From: Candidatus Kryptonium thompsonii | GTDB taxonomy: Bacteria; Bacteroidota; Ignavibacteria; Kryptoniales; Kryptoniaceae | DNA length: 64,000 nt | Assembly: GCA_001442925.1 (NCBI GenBank) | Contig: LDXX01000003.1 | Span: 278,559 to 342,558 of the forward strand | Direction of reading: 5' to 3' | Shown here: positions 1-9,485 of the stretch, piece after piece | Position numbering within the stretch: position 1 is the stretch's first letter | How the letters are laid out: every line of letters starts with the position of its first letter | The notes under the pieces: generated by a model | What the model was told of the DNA's origin: nothing | Databases searched by the model: none | The model's input: the letters and a program-made list of their open reading frames with translations, nothing else | Position numbers and translations under genes: made by a program

Positions 1-330
1 GAGGACATACCCTGGAATTTACCTCCCCAAGAGATAGTCAAAAGGTTGATGAGAAGTTCCGGAACAAGGTCACTGATCGTTTCTGGGGATTATGTATATC
101 ATCAATTTTCTGATCTAACTGAGAAAGCTGTGAGAGAAAGGAATCCTTTATACAGCAAAAATTATTTAAAGTTGTATGATCTTGATGGTAATTATATTCC
201 ATCGGACATTGAGTTGCCTGGGATATTGCTTGATGTTGATGATGAGGGGAGACTTTACATATATGAGAGTGATGAGCCTGGGAATAGGGTAATAGGTATT
301 TATGAGTTGAAAGTTGTTGATAAAGGTTAA
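1..330 (+). CDS. 6-bladed beta-propeller protein, 3' part (cut by window edge)
   Basis: An open frame runs in from the left edge and gives the last 109 residues of a protein. They match the C-terminal residues of the complete propeller lipoprotein at 1569-2639 almost exactly; only a short D/N change near the end (ESDEPGN versus ESNEPGN) is visible. It is therefore the tail of a second, very recent copy of that gene. The function of the family (6-bladed beta-propeller, DUF5128-like) is unknown; members are exported and common in Bacteroidota relatives. The start codon and signal sequence lie outside the window. Confidence 0.85.
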   Translation, partial: EDIPWNLPPQEIVKRLMRSSGTRSLIVSGDYVYHQFSDLTEKAVRERNPLYSKNYLKLYDLDGNYIPSDIELPGILLDVDDEGRLYIYESDEPGNRVIGIYELKVVDKG

Positions 331-354
331 TTGCGATGTAAAAATTTTCTTTGC

Positions 355-383
355 TTGACAAAAAGATTTTTATGATTTAAATT
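355..383 (+). promoter_or_regulatory. Candidate sigma-70-like promoter
   Basis: TTGACA (355-360), a 17-base spacer and TAAATT (378-383) stand 30 bases before the ATG at 414. The same arrangement (TTGATA, 17 bases, TAAATT) recurs in the duplicated spacer at 2664-2692, and again at 52884-52912 before another gene. Motif reading only; not tested. Confidence 0.45.
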
Positions 384-413
384 TTCAGGTGAGAAAATAT
401 AGGAAAGATAAAT

Positions 414-1496
414 ATGCGTGCTAAAACTTGGTTAGCTTTTTTGATCTTGGGGTTAGCTGTTAGTTTTATTTATCCATTTTTAGCGGGAAGCTTTGATAAC
501 AATTATCAAAAAAATGTTCTAACTTTTCAAGTAAATAAGTATTGCAGGGAGCAGAAGATAAAGAGTAGAATTTTCAAGAATGTGGATGTAAAAAGGATAT
601 TTAGAACCAGTGATTCTCTTTTCTCACCGATTAAGTTAAAGTTAGATAAGAGAAATTCGTATCTTTATGTGCTTGATATAGGGGATTTAAGGATAAAAAA
701 GTTTTCTTTATCTGGGAAATTTATCAGATCATATGGTAGGGGAAAAGGTAAAGGTCCTGGTGAGTTCTTAAACCCTGTAAGTTTTGTTGTTGACGACAAT
801 TTAAGAATATGGGTTAGCGACCCATACACTGGAATTATAACAGTAATTGGAGATGATAATTCGATCAAGCGAAGTTTTAGACCTAAAAATATATCTGCGG
901 AAATCTGTTTGGCAAAGGGAAAAGTTGTATTAAGTCGTACAATCAACACTGAGTATTTATTTGATGTTTATGATATGTCAGGTAATTATTTATATTCATT
1001 AGGCGAGAAAATTTTCCCTGTAAATTCTAAGTCACCTGAATTTCTTTTTGGATTTCCTTTAATTGCTGGAATAGAGGATATAGATTTTGATCACAAGTTT
1101 TTATATTGTACATTCGAGAGATTAAATTGTTTTCTTGCGATTGACATTGAAAAAGGGACATTGAAATATTTAATGAAGACCATCGATGATATCAAATTGC
1201 CGGAAATTAAAGTTATAGAGACAAAAAGTGGACCTATATATAAGGTTGGGGAAGATAAAGAATTCCCATCTTTGGCTATGAACTTGGTTGGGGATAAGAT
1301 ATACATAACAAGTGGTAAGAATTTTTCAGTTGATGATAATACGACCTTTGTTGATGTTTATTCATCTGAAAGTGGCGAGTATTTATATTCATTTAAGATT
1401 CCCGAGAAATTTAAACAGGGGGGATATTTTGACGGTAGATATTACTACGGTGTCGGGGACACTTCAATTTCAAAGTGGGAGGTAATATTTAGGTGA
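414..1496 (+). CDS. Exported 6-bladed beta-propeller protein
   Basis: This 360-residue protein starts with a hydrophobic export segment (about residues 6-25, following MRAKTW) without a lipobox cysteine. A central blade signature (YGRGKGKGPGEF followed by NPVSFVV and a WVSDP strand) matches the FGRKGMGPGEM region of the neighbour at 1569-2639, so the two are diverged paralogues of the 6-bladed propeller family. The fold is typical of NHL/DUF5128 repeats, and the protein probably sits in the periplasm or at the outer membrane. No catalytic residues can be assigned. A promoter-like element lies just upstream at 355-383. Confidence 0.75.
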   Translation: MRAKTWLAFLILGLAVSFIYPFLAGSFDNNYQKNVLTFQVNKYCREQKIKSRIFKNVDVKRIFRTSDSLFSPIKLKLDKRNSYLYVLDIGDLRIKKFSLSGKFIRSYGRGKGKGPGEFLNPVSFVVDDNLRIWVSDPYTGIITVIGDDNSIKRSFRPKNISAEICLAKGKVVLSRTINTEYLFDVYDMSGNYLYSLGEKIFPVNSKSPEFLFGFPLIAGIEDIDFDHKFLYCTFERLNCFLAIDIEKGTLKYLMKTIDDIKLPEIKVIETKSGPIYKVGEDKEFPSLAMNLVGDKIYITSGKNFSVDDNTTFVDVYSSESGEYLYSFKIPEKFKQGGYFDGRYYYGVGDTSISKWEVIFR

Positions 1497-1568
1497 GAAA
1501 AATAAGAAAACTTAGAATGATGGTTTCCCGCATTTTTAATTACACAAATAAAGTGGGCTGGATTTGGA

Positions 1569-2639
1569 ATGAAGAAGGTATTGCTTTTTTTATGCCTTTT
1601 ATTAGTTTCGTGTGGGAAAAATGAAAAACTTAATGTTTACAGTTTTATTTTAGATAAAAAGCTTGTCAAGATTGAAAGGAAAGGGGAGATAAGGATTAAG
1701 GAGACGAAAGATAATTTCATTGGCATAATTTTCGACATTGAGGTTTATAACGAATGGTTAGTGAATCTTGATATGGTACAGTCGAAGGTTCAGTTTATAA
1801 ACGTAAGGGATGGGTCTATTGAGAGAAGTTTTGGGAGAAAGGGTATGGGTCCTGGTGAGATGGTGGATCCATCAGGTTTTACAATAAGTGAGGATGGGAA
1901 AATTTTCATTTATGATAATGGGGTGAGAAAAATTTTATGCTTTAACATAGATGGTGAATTTTTGTATTCATTTGCTTTCCCATCCGATTTAAGTGCAGGT
2001 GATAATCTTAAGGTAAGGGATGGGAAGCTATATATTAGTCTTCTTGAGCTCAGGTATGCTAATCCATCTGAGATATGGAAATCACGAACGATAGGTGTTT
2101 TTGATTTAAAAGGGAATTTGCTCAACTTGTGTGGCATGCATGATGAAATTAAAAAAACATTTACATATGGAGCTGAGATATGGTTTGATTTTGATAGGTT
2201 TAGTAATTTGTATTCTATCGATAGGGGTACATATCGTATTTACAAATATGACAAGAACTACAAATTGATTAAGGTATTTGGTGTTCAAGGCAAATTTAGA
2301 TTGCCCAAGGAGGACATACCCTGGAATTTACCTCCCCAAGAGATAGTCAAAAGGTTGATGAGAAGTTCCGGAACAAGGTCACTGATCGTTTCTGGGGATT
2401 ATGTATATCATCAATTTTCTGATCTAACTGAGAAAGCTGTGAGAGAAAGGAATCCTTTATACAGCAAAAATTATTTAAAGTTGTATGATCTTGATGGTAA
2501 TTATATTCCATCGGACATTGAGTTGCCTGGGATATTGCTTGATGTTGATGATGAGGGGAGGCTTTACATATATGAGAGCAACGAGCCTGGGAACAGGGTT
2601 ATAGGTATTTATGAGTTGAAAGTTGTTGATAAAGGTTAA
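1569..2639 (+). CDS. 6-bladed beta-propeller lipoprotein
   Basis: The 356-residue product begins MKKVLLFLCLLLVSC, a lipoprotein signal with lipobox LVSC (Cys15), so it should be lipid-anchored. Residues 85-150 carry the family's hallmark FGRKGMGPGE segment followed by beta strands (FTISEDGKIFIYD), as in DUF5128-type 6-bladed propellers. Its last 109 residues are near-identical to the gene cut at the left edge, and it is a diverged paralogue of 414-1496, so at least three family members lie in tandem. Substrate or partner is unknown; propellers of this type are usually binding scaffolds. Confidence 0.78.
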   Translation: MKKVLLFLCLLLVSCGKNEKLNVYSFILDKKLVKIERKGEIRIKETKDNFIGIIFDIEVYNEWLVNLDMVQSKVQFINVRDGSIERSFGRKGMGPGEMVDPSGFTISEDGKIFIYDNGVRKILCFNIDGEFLYSFAFPSDLSAGDNLKVRDGKLYISLLELRYANPSEIWKSRTIGVFDLKGNLLNLCGMHDEIKKTFTYGAEIWFDFDRFSNLYSIDRGTYRIYKYDKNYKLIKVFGVQGKFRLPKEDIPWNLPPQEIVKRLMRSSGTRSLIVSGDYVYHQFSDLTEKAVRERNPLYSKNYLKLYDLDGNYIPSDIELPGILLDVDDEGRLYIYESNEPGNRVIGIYELKVVDKG

Positions 2640-2697
2640 TTGTGATGTAAAAATTTTCTTTGCTTGATAAAGAAACTTTTATGATTTAAATTTTTAG
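2310..2697 (+). repeat. Right copy of the near-identical direct repeat
   Basis: This copy matches 1-388. The coding part differs by scattered, mostly silent substitutions; similarity carries through the stop codon into the spacer (both read TGTAAAAATTTTCTTTGCTTGA) and fades just after TAAATTTT. Confidence 0.9.
2664..2692 (+). promoter_or_regulatory. Candidate sigma-70-like promoter
   Basis: TTGATA (2664-2669), 17 bases, TAAATT (2687-2692) precede the barrel gene start at 2727. It is the duplicated counterpart of 355-383, so the duplication carried a promoter with it. Confidence 0.4.
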
Positions 2698-2726
2698 TGA
2701 AAATTCAAAACCTAAGGGGAATATCT

Positions 2727-3377
2727 ATGAGAAGAGTAATTTATTTAGCGCTTTTGGTCTTCATCCTTCAAAGTGTTTCCCAGGCTCAATCTGATATTTG
2801 GGTTGAACTTAATGCGGGGGTTTCTTCAGTTTCTGAATCAAATTCAGCAAATTCAATCTTGCGTTACTGGGATGGCGGTTGGAAAGTGGGTGGAGCTGTT
2901 TCATATGTTGTCTCACAAGATATTCAGTTGGTAGCAAGTGTGGGTTATAGTCGTTTAAGATATAGTGGGAAAGGACCAACTTTAGCTATTCCTGATGTAG
3001 TTGGTTTTCGCATGAGCATAACTGGTGATGCTTCCCATATTTACGAAGCTTCCATTGGGACTCGATTATTTATGTCTCATTGTTTTGTAAAACCATTTAT
3101 ATCTATTCGGGGCGGAATTCAATATACACGAGTTGGGGAAATCCGTATCACCACATGGATGGAACAGAACCCGCAGAACACATTGACTACCCGTGTTTAT
3201 AGTTCATCTGGGACAAGTTTTTCAAAACCATTTGCTTTCGTTGGATTTGGAGTTGGCGCTCCAATTAATTCGTCTGTAAATGTTTTGTTAGAAGGTGCAT
3301 TCACGCTGACATTTGATGGACTTCAGCCGTATTATTTAATATCTTCAATATTTGCAACCTTACAACTTAATCTTTAA
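2727..3377 (+). CDS. Small outer-membrane beta-barrel protein
   Basis: The ATG at 2727 is preferred over an in-frame GTG at 2697: AAGGGGA (2714-2720) gives it a ribosome site, and the protein then begins directly with a signal peptide (MRRVIYLALLVFILQSVSQAQ). The remaining roughly 195 residues alternate hydrophobic and polar positions with many aromatic strand ends, and finish on a strand (FATLQLNL). This is the pattern of an 8-stranded OmpA/OmpW-like barrel. No family is recognised with certainty. It lies directly behind the duplicated propeller genes and may share their envelope location. Confidence 0.65.
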   Translation: MRRVIYLALLVFILQSVSQAQSDIWVELNAGVSSVSESNSANSILRYWDGGWKVGGAVSYVVSQDIQLVASVGYSRLRYSGKGPTLAIPDVVGFRMSITGDASHIYEASIGTRLFMSHCFVKPFISIRGGIQYTRVGEIRITTWMEQNPQNTLTTRVYSSSGTSFSKPFAFVGFGVGAPINSSVNVLLEGAFTLTFDGLQPYYLISSIFATLQLNL

Positions 3378-3619
3378 GATTATCAAGCTTACAGCAACCA
3401 ATGGCAAGAAAATGTTAGGAAATTTGGCGATAAAAGTTCACCTTGAGGAGATAACTGGCGATTATCCCGCCTTTACGAACTAATTCCTGATATCGGGAGT
3501 CAAAGAAAACGAAAATTTACAATCTAACGCCATTTGTTTATTCGCTTATCTTTGATTATTTTATCATTGAAAAACTTGCATATCTGAAAAAGTTTAAAAA
3601 TAAAAAAGTTCCTGTGTCA

Positions 3620-4624
3620 ATGATTAAATTCACCGAAGAAAGACTTTTACAACTGTTCAAAAACTTTGAAAACAAGAAGATCGCTGTAGTTGGTGATGTT
3701 ATGCTTGACAGGTATATTTGGGGAGCGGTAAATAGAATTTCGCCTGAGGCACCAGTTCCAGTGATTGAGGTTGAGGGAGAAGACTCAAAGCTTGGGGGAG
3801 CAGGGAATGTAGCAAACAATATAAAATCACTTGGCGCATTCCCATTGCTAATTGGTGTTGTCGGTGATGATAGAGAGGGAGAGATTTTATTTGATATTAT
3901 GAAATCCGAAGGTTTTAATACAGGAGGCATCATAGTTGATAAAACCAGACCAACTACGGTGAAAACAAGGGTGATAGCACATAATCAACATGTCGTTAGA
4001 ATCGATAGAGAATCAAGGGAACCGATAAACTACACGATACAAGAAAGAATAAAAGAGATAATCCTTCAACATGTGCATGAAATAAAGGCGATAATAATAG
4101 AAGATTACAATAAAGGGGTTATCGTTAGGAATTTAATTCATGATTTGATTGATATTGCGAACAGGTATGGAATTGTAATAACTGTGGATCCAAAGTTTGA
4201 GAATTTCTTTGAATTTAAAAATGTGACCGTTTTCAAACCGAACAGAAAAGAGGTTGAGGATGTACTTGGCAGAAAACTTGATTCTGAGGAGAAGGTGATT
4301 GAGGCTGGTAAGATAATCCTTGAGAGGTTAAAGTGCAAATATCTTCTTTTGACAAGGGGTGAGAAAGGAATGACGCTTTTCAGCAAGGATGGTGACATAA
4401 AGCATATACCAACAAAGGCGAGGAAAGTTGCGGATGTATCAGGTGCTGGTGATACCGTTATATCGACAATAACAGTTGCTCTTGCCAGCGGTGCTGATAT
4501 AATTGAATCAGCGGCGCTTGCGAACTACGCTGCTGGAATAGTTGTTGAAGAGGTTGGCGTTGTCCCTGTTGATAAGGAGAAACTTTTCAAAGCAGCTCTT
4601 CTTGATTCAAGAGGTGAATGGTGA
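3620..4624 (+). CDS. rfaE1: D-glycero-beta-D-manno-heptose-7-phosphate kinase
   Basis: This is a PfkB/ribokinase-family sugar kinase matching the N-terminal half of HldE. It phosphorylates heptose-7-phosphate at C1 for ADP-heptose synthesis, the LPS inner-core precursor. Visible features are VVGDVMLDRYIWG near the N-terminus, KLGGAGNVANNI (sugar binding) and the PfkB signature DVSGAGDTVIST with its catalytic Asp. The ATG at 3620 was chosen; a GTG two codons earlier is possible and neither has a clear ribosome site. The gene overlaps the adenylyltransferase by 7 bases. In E. coli both activities are one protein; here they are separate genes translated in series. Confidence 0.93.
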   Translation: MIKFTEERLLQLFKNFENKKIAVVGDVMLDRYIWGAVNRISPEAPVPVIEVEGEDSKLGGAGNVANNIKSLGAFPLLIGVVGDDREGEILFDIMKSEGFNTGGIIVDKTRPTTVKTRVIAHNQHVVRIDRESREPINYTIQERIKEIILQHVHEIKAIIIEDYNKGVIVRNLIHDLIDIANRYGIVITVDPKFENFFEFKNVTVFKPNRKEVEDVLGRKLDSEEKVIEAGKIILERLKCKYLLLTRGEKGMTLFSKDGDIKHIPTKARKVADVSGAGDTVISTITVALASGADIIESAALANYAAGIVVEEVGVVPVDKEKLFKAALLDSRGEW

Positions 4625-5106
4625 TGGGGAAGGTTGTAAATATCAACGAAATCGTTCAGATAGTGAAGGAACTCAAAAGCGAAGGTAAGAAAGTCGTCTT
4701 TACAAATGGTTGTTTTGACATCTTGCATAGAGGACATGTTGAATACCTTGCGAAAGCGAAGGAGCTTGGAGATGTTTTAATTGTTGGATTGAATAGTGAT
4801 TCGTCTGTTAAGCAAATAAAAGGCGATGGTAGACCGATAGTCTCACAAGAAGATAGAGCATTTATACTTTCAAATCTTGCTTTTGTCGATTATGTTGTGA
4901 TTTTTGATGAACCAACGCCATATGAGTTAATTTCTAAAATTATCCCTGATGTCCTTGTCAAAGGGAATGATTGGGCGATTGAAGATGTTGTTGGAAGAGA
5001 CATTGTCGAGGCAAATGGAGGTCGTGTGGTTCTGGTGGAATTGACCCCGAATAGATCGACTACAAATATAATTAAAACCATCCTTGAAAGATTCTGCGGG
5101 CGATGA
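4618..5106 (+). CDS. rfaE2: D-glycero-beta-D-manno-heptose 1-phosphate adenylyltransferase
   Basis: This 162-residue nucleotidyltransferase corresponds to the C-terminal half of HldE. It transfers AMP from ATP to heptose-1-phosphate. The TNGCFDILHRGHVEYL segment holds the family's HxGH motif (HRGH); LIVGLNSDSSVKQIKG and the substrate-pocket GRPIVSQEDRA follow. Its start overlaps the kinase and its stop overlaps the next start by 4 bases (ATGA), so expression of the run is coupled. Confidence 0.94.
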   Translation: MVMGKVVNINEIVQIVKELKSEGKKVVFTNGCFDILHRGHVEYLAKAKELGDVLIVGLNSDSSVKQIKGDGRPIVSQEDRAFILSNLAFVDYVVIFDEPTPYELISKIIPDVLVKGNDWAIEDVVGRDIVEANGGRVVLVELTPNRSTTNIIKTILERFCGR

Positions 5107-8100
5107 GAAAATTATTTAAAAAGTTTTTGAAGTTAGCTTTCTATTCATTCTCTTTTTTCCTTATAGTTGTCTCGATAATTTTGATCATTTCGCAGACCGA
5201 GAAATTTAGGCTTTTCCTACACGATAAAGTTGAAGCTGAATTAAGAAAAACTCTTGGTGAAGAAATTTATCTTGGGAAGTTTTATGGCAATATATTCACA
5301 GGATTTGGGGTTGATGGATTTTATGTTGGGTTTGAGGGCAAAACTTTTGTTAAGGCATTAAGCGTTGAGTTAAAGTATAATCCGATGGGTTTGATAAAGG
5401 GGGGATATTCTTTTCGTGAAATAATTCTTTACAAACCTGAGGTTTATCTGATAAGGGGAAAAGATGGAAAATGGAATTTCGAGAGGATTTTGAAACCGAG
5501 GGAGAAAAGAGAAGAGACGAAATTTTTCTTTTCGTGCGATAGGCTTGTGATTGATGACGGTAAATTTGTCTTGGTTGATTCTTTAAGTCGGGGGAAAAGC
5601 AAGCTTGCAGATAGTTTGAATTGCATCGATTATCATAATTTTATCGTCCACGACATCAATGCTGTTTTCAGCGGAAGTTATTCTTCCGATAGAATTAATT
5701 TGAGGAAGATAAAGTTATCTTTTGTGGTCGATGATGATAAATTTAATGCGCAGATAGATGGGAAAATTTATGCTGATAAACATAAATTTGAAGCTGATGA
5801 TTTTGAGATCATAACGGGCGGTAGCAAGGTTAAATTTAGCTTTTCGGCTGAGACGAGAGATAACATATTCAGACTGAACAGGGACAATGTTGAAGGGGTT
5901 TATGTGAATGTTTCACTTTTTGCTGATAGTTTTAGCTTTGGTGAATTGACACGGTTTATCCCGCATGTATATTTTCTCTCTGGTTCGCCCATGATTAAGG
6001 TTGAGGCTGAAGGAACCTTGAAAAATTTGAAGGTTAGAAGGATAGAGGCTAAAGTTTATAACTCTGATATTTATGTCAGCGGGGAACTTAAAAACATATT
6101 AAGGTTTTCGGATTTTTTGATCGATGCGTATATCAATTCAAAAATTAACATTTCTGACATAAGCAAGTTTATATCGCTTGTTAAACTTCCGAAGTTTGGA
6201 GTAGATCAAGTTGAAGTTGAGGGGCGATATCGTGGACATCCACTTAAATTTGCTTCGGATGTCAATTTAAAGTATGTAAATGCCGTAATAGGTTTGGGTG
6301 GGACGCTTGATCTAAAGGATGGTTTTGTGTATGATTTAAAGTTTAATGTCTCAGGGTTAAATCCATCTGATGTTTTGAATCGGGGGGATTTGAGCGGTTC
6401 GATTAGTTTTTCGGGTATTTTAAAGGGGAAAGGAGTTAGGTTTGAAACGATGGAAGCGAGGTCAAACATTGATTTTGAAGAATCTGTTGTAAGCAAGGTT
6501 TTAATTCCGAAGTCAAATTTTTGGCTTGAAGTTAAGGGTGGAGAACTTAACGGTAGCTTTGTTTCGCTTACCGAAGGATTGAGGGGAGTTATTGATTTAA
6601 ATTTGAAAAAAACAGGGGAAGAAAAGTTTCTGTTAAGTTTAAGTGGTTCTTTAACGGATCTTGATCTTTCACAAGTTAGAATTGATAAACCGCATTTTCT
6701 TAAAAGTCATATTTCAGGCGATTTTAACGCAAGGTTTAGCTTTGGGGAAGTTAGCGCAATGGAATTATTTGCTCAGTTGAATCCGTCTATTTTTGGGAAT
6801 TACAAGATAAGTCGTTTGAGATTGAATGCGCATTATTCTGGAAATCGCGAAGAGAAAAGTCTCATCGTTCAATCCAATATGTTTGATTTAAACCTTGATG
6901 GTAAATTTAATTTTGCTGATCTTGGAAACTCGCTTACGCGTATGTTCGGGGTTGTAAGTCAAGATGTTTATGATAAGTTGAACTTTTCTGAAGGCAAAGG
7001 GGTTGATTTTTCCGTGATTAAAAATCCTGTTTATCTTGAGTATAGGATAAAATTTAAGAACTTAACACCAATTTCACTTTTTTCACTCGGTCGTCTCTTT
7101 CAGGCAACTGGAAGTTTAAATGGGGTTTTCCTTGCTGATTCGCAAGGATTTTATTTTTACAGTAGTTCAGAATTAAAACAGATGAGATATATAAACTATG
7201 AAAAAGGCAGAGTTGACACATTTAAGAGCGATAGGTTTAAAGGGGAGATCGAACTAAGTTATAAGGATCAGTTGAGGTTTAAACTACGGAGTGAATTGAG
7301 CGATTTTACTTCGGATGGTTTCAAGATTGATAAGGTTGGATTGAGTCTCAATTACGATGAACCAGAGCTATATGCTGAAATTTTTGCGAGTGGGGAGAAG
7401 TGGGATTTCGAAGCTGTTTCAATCGCGCAGTTCAGTCGCGAGGTGAATAGGTTAATTTTAAAAGAGTTTAATGGGAGAGTTTATGGTAATAAAATTTCAA
7501 TTGCTGATGAGATAGAAATTTTTCAAAGCAAAAGCGGAGTTGTGATTAATCCATCTTCTTTTGTTTTCAATGATCAAAAAATTTACATTGGTGGGTTTAT
7601 TGATAAGCAAACTCAGCAGTTGCGCATGTGGGGTGAAAATTTGGAACTTGATAGACTTATAAAAGGAAAATTTTTTTCTGGCAAGGTTGAATTTTCATTC
7701 TTTATCTATGGAGCTCATGATAAACCCAATTCAAATATTGAAATTTTCGTGAAAGATCTCAGATACAAAAATGCGGATCTCGGAGTGCTTGAATGTTTTG
7801 GGAAGATTGAAGATGACCTTGTAAAGTTGAATATATCACTTATAGTAAGCGCAGGTGAGGTGAATTATAACGCGATGGATGTTGTTCTTTCTTCTCCAGC
7901 GTGGTTTAATCCAACCGTAAGATCAAAATACCGTGAGCCATATGTCGCGGGCAAGGTAAAGCTCTTTAGGTTTCCGATCGCTGTGCTGGAGCCACTTTTG
8001 GAGGGGATTTCAGATTTGAAAGGTGATATAACGGCTGAGATTGATTTAGGTGGAACCTTTGATAAGCCGAGTTTTAAGGGCAACTTTTCACTTCAAAATT

Positions 8101-9485
8101 GTATTTTCAAATTTGATCCAAACGGAAAGTATTATCTTGTTTACGGCGTGGGCAAGATTGATTCAAATGCCATCTATGTTGAGGATTTGAATTTATGGAA
8201 CAATCCTGATGATTATAGTGGTGGAGAGGTCAGGGTTAATGGTAAGATTTATTTTGGTGGTGGATATTCAATATCAAAGGGAGATTTTAACATCACTGGC
8301 AAATTGCTTGTTATGGATAAAGAGGGTTTTGGAACCACGGGACTTTATGGGCGCGTGATTGCTCAGACTGGTGAAAATGGGTTAAGTTTAAAAATTGACA
8401 CTACTGGATTTTATCTCAATGGTGAAATTTTCCTTTCAGATGTTGATGTTAATTATTTCCCGAAGCAATCTATCAGCGCTCGTCAAGGAACTGGATTTGA
8501 ATATGTCTATGTTAGCCCAGTTGATACTGTAAAAGAAGAAAGCACCGCTGAGGAACTTGTGCATTTGAACCTTCCTGTTAAAGTGAACGAGATTCAAAAC
8601 GAAGGTGTAAAAAAGCAAAGTATTTTTTCGAAGTTCAATTATGACTTAAAAATCTACACTTTAAATAACGCAAAAATTAACATTCTTCTTAATACTCAAA
8701 CTGGGGAAGAATTTTTCGCTGAGTTTTCTGGGAACCTAAACCTTAGAAGTTACTCTGGCTTGATGGTTGCACACGGTGTGGTTGATGTACTTGACAGGTC
8801 TTACTATAACTTTTTCAAACGATTTAATGCAAAAGGTAAGATAAAATTTGTTGAGGACCTTAAAAATCCGGAACTTGATATAACAGCAACATATACGGGA
8901 ACTCATACAGTTTTAACGGATACTTTGAGTTCTGGGAAAGTTGAGAATGTTTTGATTGAACTTCTCATAAGCGGGACGTTGTCAAAACCAGTCGTTAAAA
9001 TACAGATGTATATTGATGGTGAGGATTATCAGAAGGTTTATCCGCATGGTGAGGTGGAATCTGATGCAATTTCATTCCTTGTAACTGGAAGATTCAAAGA
9101 TGAACTTAGCAGAAGTGAGGCTAGTTTGTTTACTGAAAATCTTTGGTCGTCAACGGGTGCTGGACTTTTGAGCGGTGTGGTTTCAGGGGTTGTGACGGAT
9201 GTTTTAAGGGATGTGCTTGGTGGAGTTGTGACGGCTGCGGAATTTGGTTATTATTCTGGATTTAAAGGTTTGAGGATAACAGGAAATATAGGTGGGGCTG
9301 TAGTTCAGATTGGTGGAGATATTTTTACCGACATCTCAAAATCGGTCGTCATCGTTCAATATCCATTATTTAAAAAGTTTCTCGGAGGAAACTTAACAAT
9401 TGAATATCAGAGAAAACCGGTTCAATTTTATCAGGAAAAAGAAATTTTAAACAAATTGGGGCTCTATTATAGGATAAGGCTATGA
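5103..9485 (+). CDS. tamB: TamB-like translocation/assembly protein (DUF490)
   Basis: The 1460-residue protein has an N-terminal membrane anchor (about residues 9-28) followed by very long stretches of beta strand, as in TamB/AsmA-type bridge proteins that span the periplasm and move lipids or help insert outer-membrane proteins. The last ~350 residues have the DUF490 pattern: a glycine-rich hydrophobic segment (GLLSGVVSGVVTDVL) and terminal strands ending in LGLYYRIRL. The length fits TamB (about 1250-1500). No tamA-like gene is adjacent. It overlaps its neighbours by 4 bases on both sides, tying envelope assembly to LPS heptose synthesis. Confidence 0.88.
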   Translation: MRKLFKKFLKLAFYSFSFFLIVVSIILIISQTEKFRLFLHDKVEAELRKTLGEEIYLGKFYGNIFTGFGVDGFYVGFEGKTFVKALSVELKYNPMGLIKGGYSFREIILYKPEVYLIRGKDGKWNFERILKPREKREETKFFFSCDRLVIDDGKFVLVDSLSRGKSKLADSLNCIDYHNFIVHDINAVFSGSYSSDRINLRKIKLSFVVDDDKFNAQIDGKIYADKHKFEADDFEIITGGSKVKFSFSAETRDNIFRLNRDNVEGVYVNVSLFADSFSFGELTRFIPHVYFLSGSPMIKVEAEGTLKNLKVRRIEAKVYNSDIYVSGELKNILRFSDFLIDAYINSKINISDISKFISLVKLPKFGVDQVEVEGRYRGHPLKFASDVNLKYVNAVIGLGGTLDLKDGFVYDLKFNVSGLNPSDVLNRGDLSGSISFSGILKGKGVRFETMEARSNIDFEESVVSKVLIPKSNFWLEVKGGELNGSFVSLTEGLRGVIDLNLKKTGEEKFLLSLSGSLTDLDLSQVRIDKPHFLKSHISGDFNARFSFGEVSAMELFAQLNPSIFGNYKISRLRLNAHYSGNREEKSLIVQSNMFDLNLDGKFNFADLGNSLTRMFGVVSQDVYDKLNFSEGKGVDFSVIKNPVYLEYRIKFKNLTPISLFSLGRLFQATGSLNGVFLADSQGFYFYSSSELKQMRYINYEKGRVDTFKSDRFKGEIELSYKDQLRFKLRSELSDFTSDGFKIDKVGLSLNYDEPELYAEIFASGEKWDFEAVSIAQFSREVNRLILKEFNGRVYGNKISIADEIEIFQSKSGVVINPSSFVFNDQKIYIGGFIDKQTQQLRMWGENLELDRLIKGKFFSGKVEFSFFIYGAHDKPNSNIEIFVKDLRYKNADLGVLECFGKIEDDLVKLNISLIVSAGEVNYNAMDVVLSSPAWFNPTVRSKYREPYVAGKVKLFRFPIAVLEPLLEGISDLKGDITAEIDLGGTFDKPSFKGNFSLQNCIFKFDPNGKYYLVYGVGKIDSNAIYVEDLNLWNNPDDYSGGEVRVNGKIYFGGGYSISKGDFNITGKLLVMDKEGFGTTGLYGRVIAQTGENGLSLKIDTTGFYLNGEIFLSDVDVNYFPKQSISARQGTGFEYVYVSPVDTVKEESTAEELVHLNLPVKVNEIQNEGVKKQSIFSKFNYDLKIYTLNNAKINILLNTQTGEEFFAEFSGNLNLRSYSGLMVAHGVVDVLDRSYYNFFKRFNAKGKIKFVEDLKNPELDITATYTGTHTVLTDTLSSGKVENVLIELLISGTLSKPVVKIQMYIDGEDYQKVYPHGEVESDAISFLVTGRFKDELSRSEASLFTENLWSSTGAGLLSGVVSGVVTDVLRDVLGGVVTAAEFGYYSGFKGLRITGNIGGAVVQIGGDIFTDISKSVVIVQYPLFKKFLGGNLTIEYQRKPVQFYQEKEILNKLGLYYRIRL

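Larger units (their letters stand above)
1..388 (+). repeat. Left copy of a near-identical direct repeat
   Basis: Bases from position 1 match those from 2310 with only a handful of substitutions, through the stop codon and about 55 bases of downstream spacer. The offset between copies is 2309 bases. The repeat continues beyond the left edge, so its true length is unknown. This is a tandem gene duplication or gene-conversion tract. Confidence 0.9.

Noticed and set aside
1..2697. Insertion sequence or transposon as source of the direct repeat
   Set aside because: No transposase frame, no terminal inverted repeats and no target-site duplication are visible; the repeated DNA is a coding tail plus spacer.
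3412..3483. 23-codon frame (MLGNLAIKVHLEEITG...) in the gap before the heptose kinase
   Set aside because: It is too short to support, has no ribosome site and matches no family I recognise. It could be a gene remnant, but nothing shows it.
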